In this document: positions 38,588 through 38,664 of the stretch, piece after piece
Layout of the letters: each line of letters starts with the position of its first letter
Position numbering within the stretch: the first letter of the stretch is position 1
Origin: a virus
Strand: one strand, 5' to 3'
Virus record (IMG/VR): IMGVR_UViG_3300020390_000076
Span: 1-38,664 of that record
Length of the DNA stretch: 38,664 bases
Translations under genes and position numbers: made by a program
The notes under the pieces: model-generated
The model's database searches: none
The model's input: only the letters and a program-made list of their open reading frames with translations
What the model was told of the DNA's origin: nothing

Positions 38588-38614
38588 TGGTGGAGCTGGG
38601 GGGATTTGAACCCC
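38588..38614. repeat. attR core within ssrA
   Basis: These 27 bases equal 410..436. Here the repeat continues into the full tmRNA sequence, so integration restored the gene exactly. Confidence 0.93.
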
Positions 38615-38664
38615 CGTCCGAAAAGCCTCGACCTTTGGTACTACATGCTTAGTATCGTCTTTTA
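38588..38664 (-). ncRNA. ssrA: tmRNA, 3' part
   Basis: Read on the minus strand the last 77 bases contain GACTAAGCATGTAGTACC-like sequence (here ACTAAGCATGTAGTACCAAA), then a GGACGGGGGTTCAAATCC T-arm and an acceptor ending in CCA at 38588. This matches the 3' end of gammaproteobacterial tmRNA. The remainder lies beyond the window. tmRNA rescues stalled ribosomes. Confidence 0.95.

Larger units (their letters stand above)
410..38614. mobile_element. Complete siphovirus prophage integrated in ssrA
   Basis: The element is bounded by a 27-bp direct repeat (410..436 and 38588..38614). It contains integrase, excisionase, repressor, Cro-like protein, replication, antitermination, lysis, packaging, head and tail genes in lambda/HK97-like order. 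No structural module expected of a siphovirus is missing. All large genes are open, so it may be inducible; the only visible damage is an ISL3 insertion at the 3' end of the integrase gene. Confidence 0.95.

Noticed and set aside
1-38664. CRISPR array
   Set aside because: No set of regularly spaced repeats with unique spacers was seen; the 9-bp units at 24.5 kb are tandem without spacers, and the 96-bp units at 6 kb are coding.

Overview
The window holds one complete integrated prophage of about 38.2 kb (410..38614) with a little host DNA on each side. The host looks like a marine gammaproteobacterium of the Alteromonadales, Pseudoalteromonas-like. This rests on the AT-rich composition, the tmRNA 3' end and the general flavour of the proteins, so it is an inference. 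The prophage lies in the 3' end of the tmRNA gene (ssrA). The real tmRNA runs leftward into the window and ends at 38588. A 27-bp copy of its last bases is repeated at 410..436. The original tmRNA terminator (about 374..403) and a DUF2235 gene (1..200, partial) now lie 38 kb away on the other side of the phage, and the phage supplies a new terminator (38551..38585).

The phage is a lambda/HK97-like siphovirus. On the minus strand, read from 28.2 kb down to 0.5 kb: Cro-like regulator, two unknown genes, PriCT-2/Toprim primase, VapE-like helicase, a TGACC repeat array that may be the origin, Q-like antiterminator, late promoter with two tandem terminators, lysozyme, overlapping spanins, holin, HNH nuclease, probable cos region, small and large terminase, portal, ClpP-type protease, HK97 capsid, head-tail connectors, tail tube, tail chaperones joined by a -1 frameshift, tape measure, tail-tip proteins, a 1747-residue tip attachment protein, tail fibre and fibre accessory genes. 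On the plus strand, 28.4 to 35.6 kb: CI-type repressor, a zinc-ribbon membrane protein probably expressed in the lysogen, a LuxR-type HTH gene, about ten small unknown early genes, a DEDD exonuclease, excisionase and tyrosine integrase.

Regulation can be read from the DNA. Operators of the form ACAAA-N4-TTTGT lie between cI and cro (three in a row, 23 and 25 bp apart) and recur at the promoter of the LuxR-type gene, which suggests that one repressor controls both early transcripts. Q sits directly upstream of a good sigma-70 promoter followed by two terminators, as in lambda pR'-tR'.

The right end holds an ISL3-family insertion sequence (35623..37808; 24-bp imperfect inverted repeats, perfect 8-bp target duplication CGAAAAAC). 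It carries three small passenger genes, two of them with zinc-ribbon motifs, and it has inserted in the last codons of the integrase gene, replacing its C-terminal residues. Between the IS and attR lies a probable toxin-antitoxin pair with a palindromic operator. The most notable observations are the IS with unknown passengers and its effect on the integrase, the textbook frameshift element, the inverted TGACC array, the shared operator set, and the tmRNA terminator exchange.
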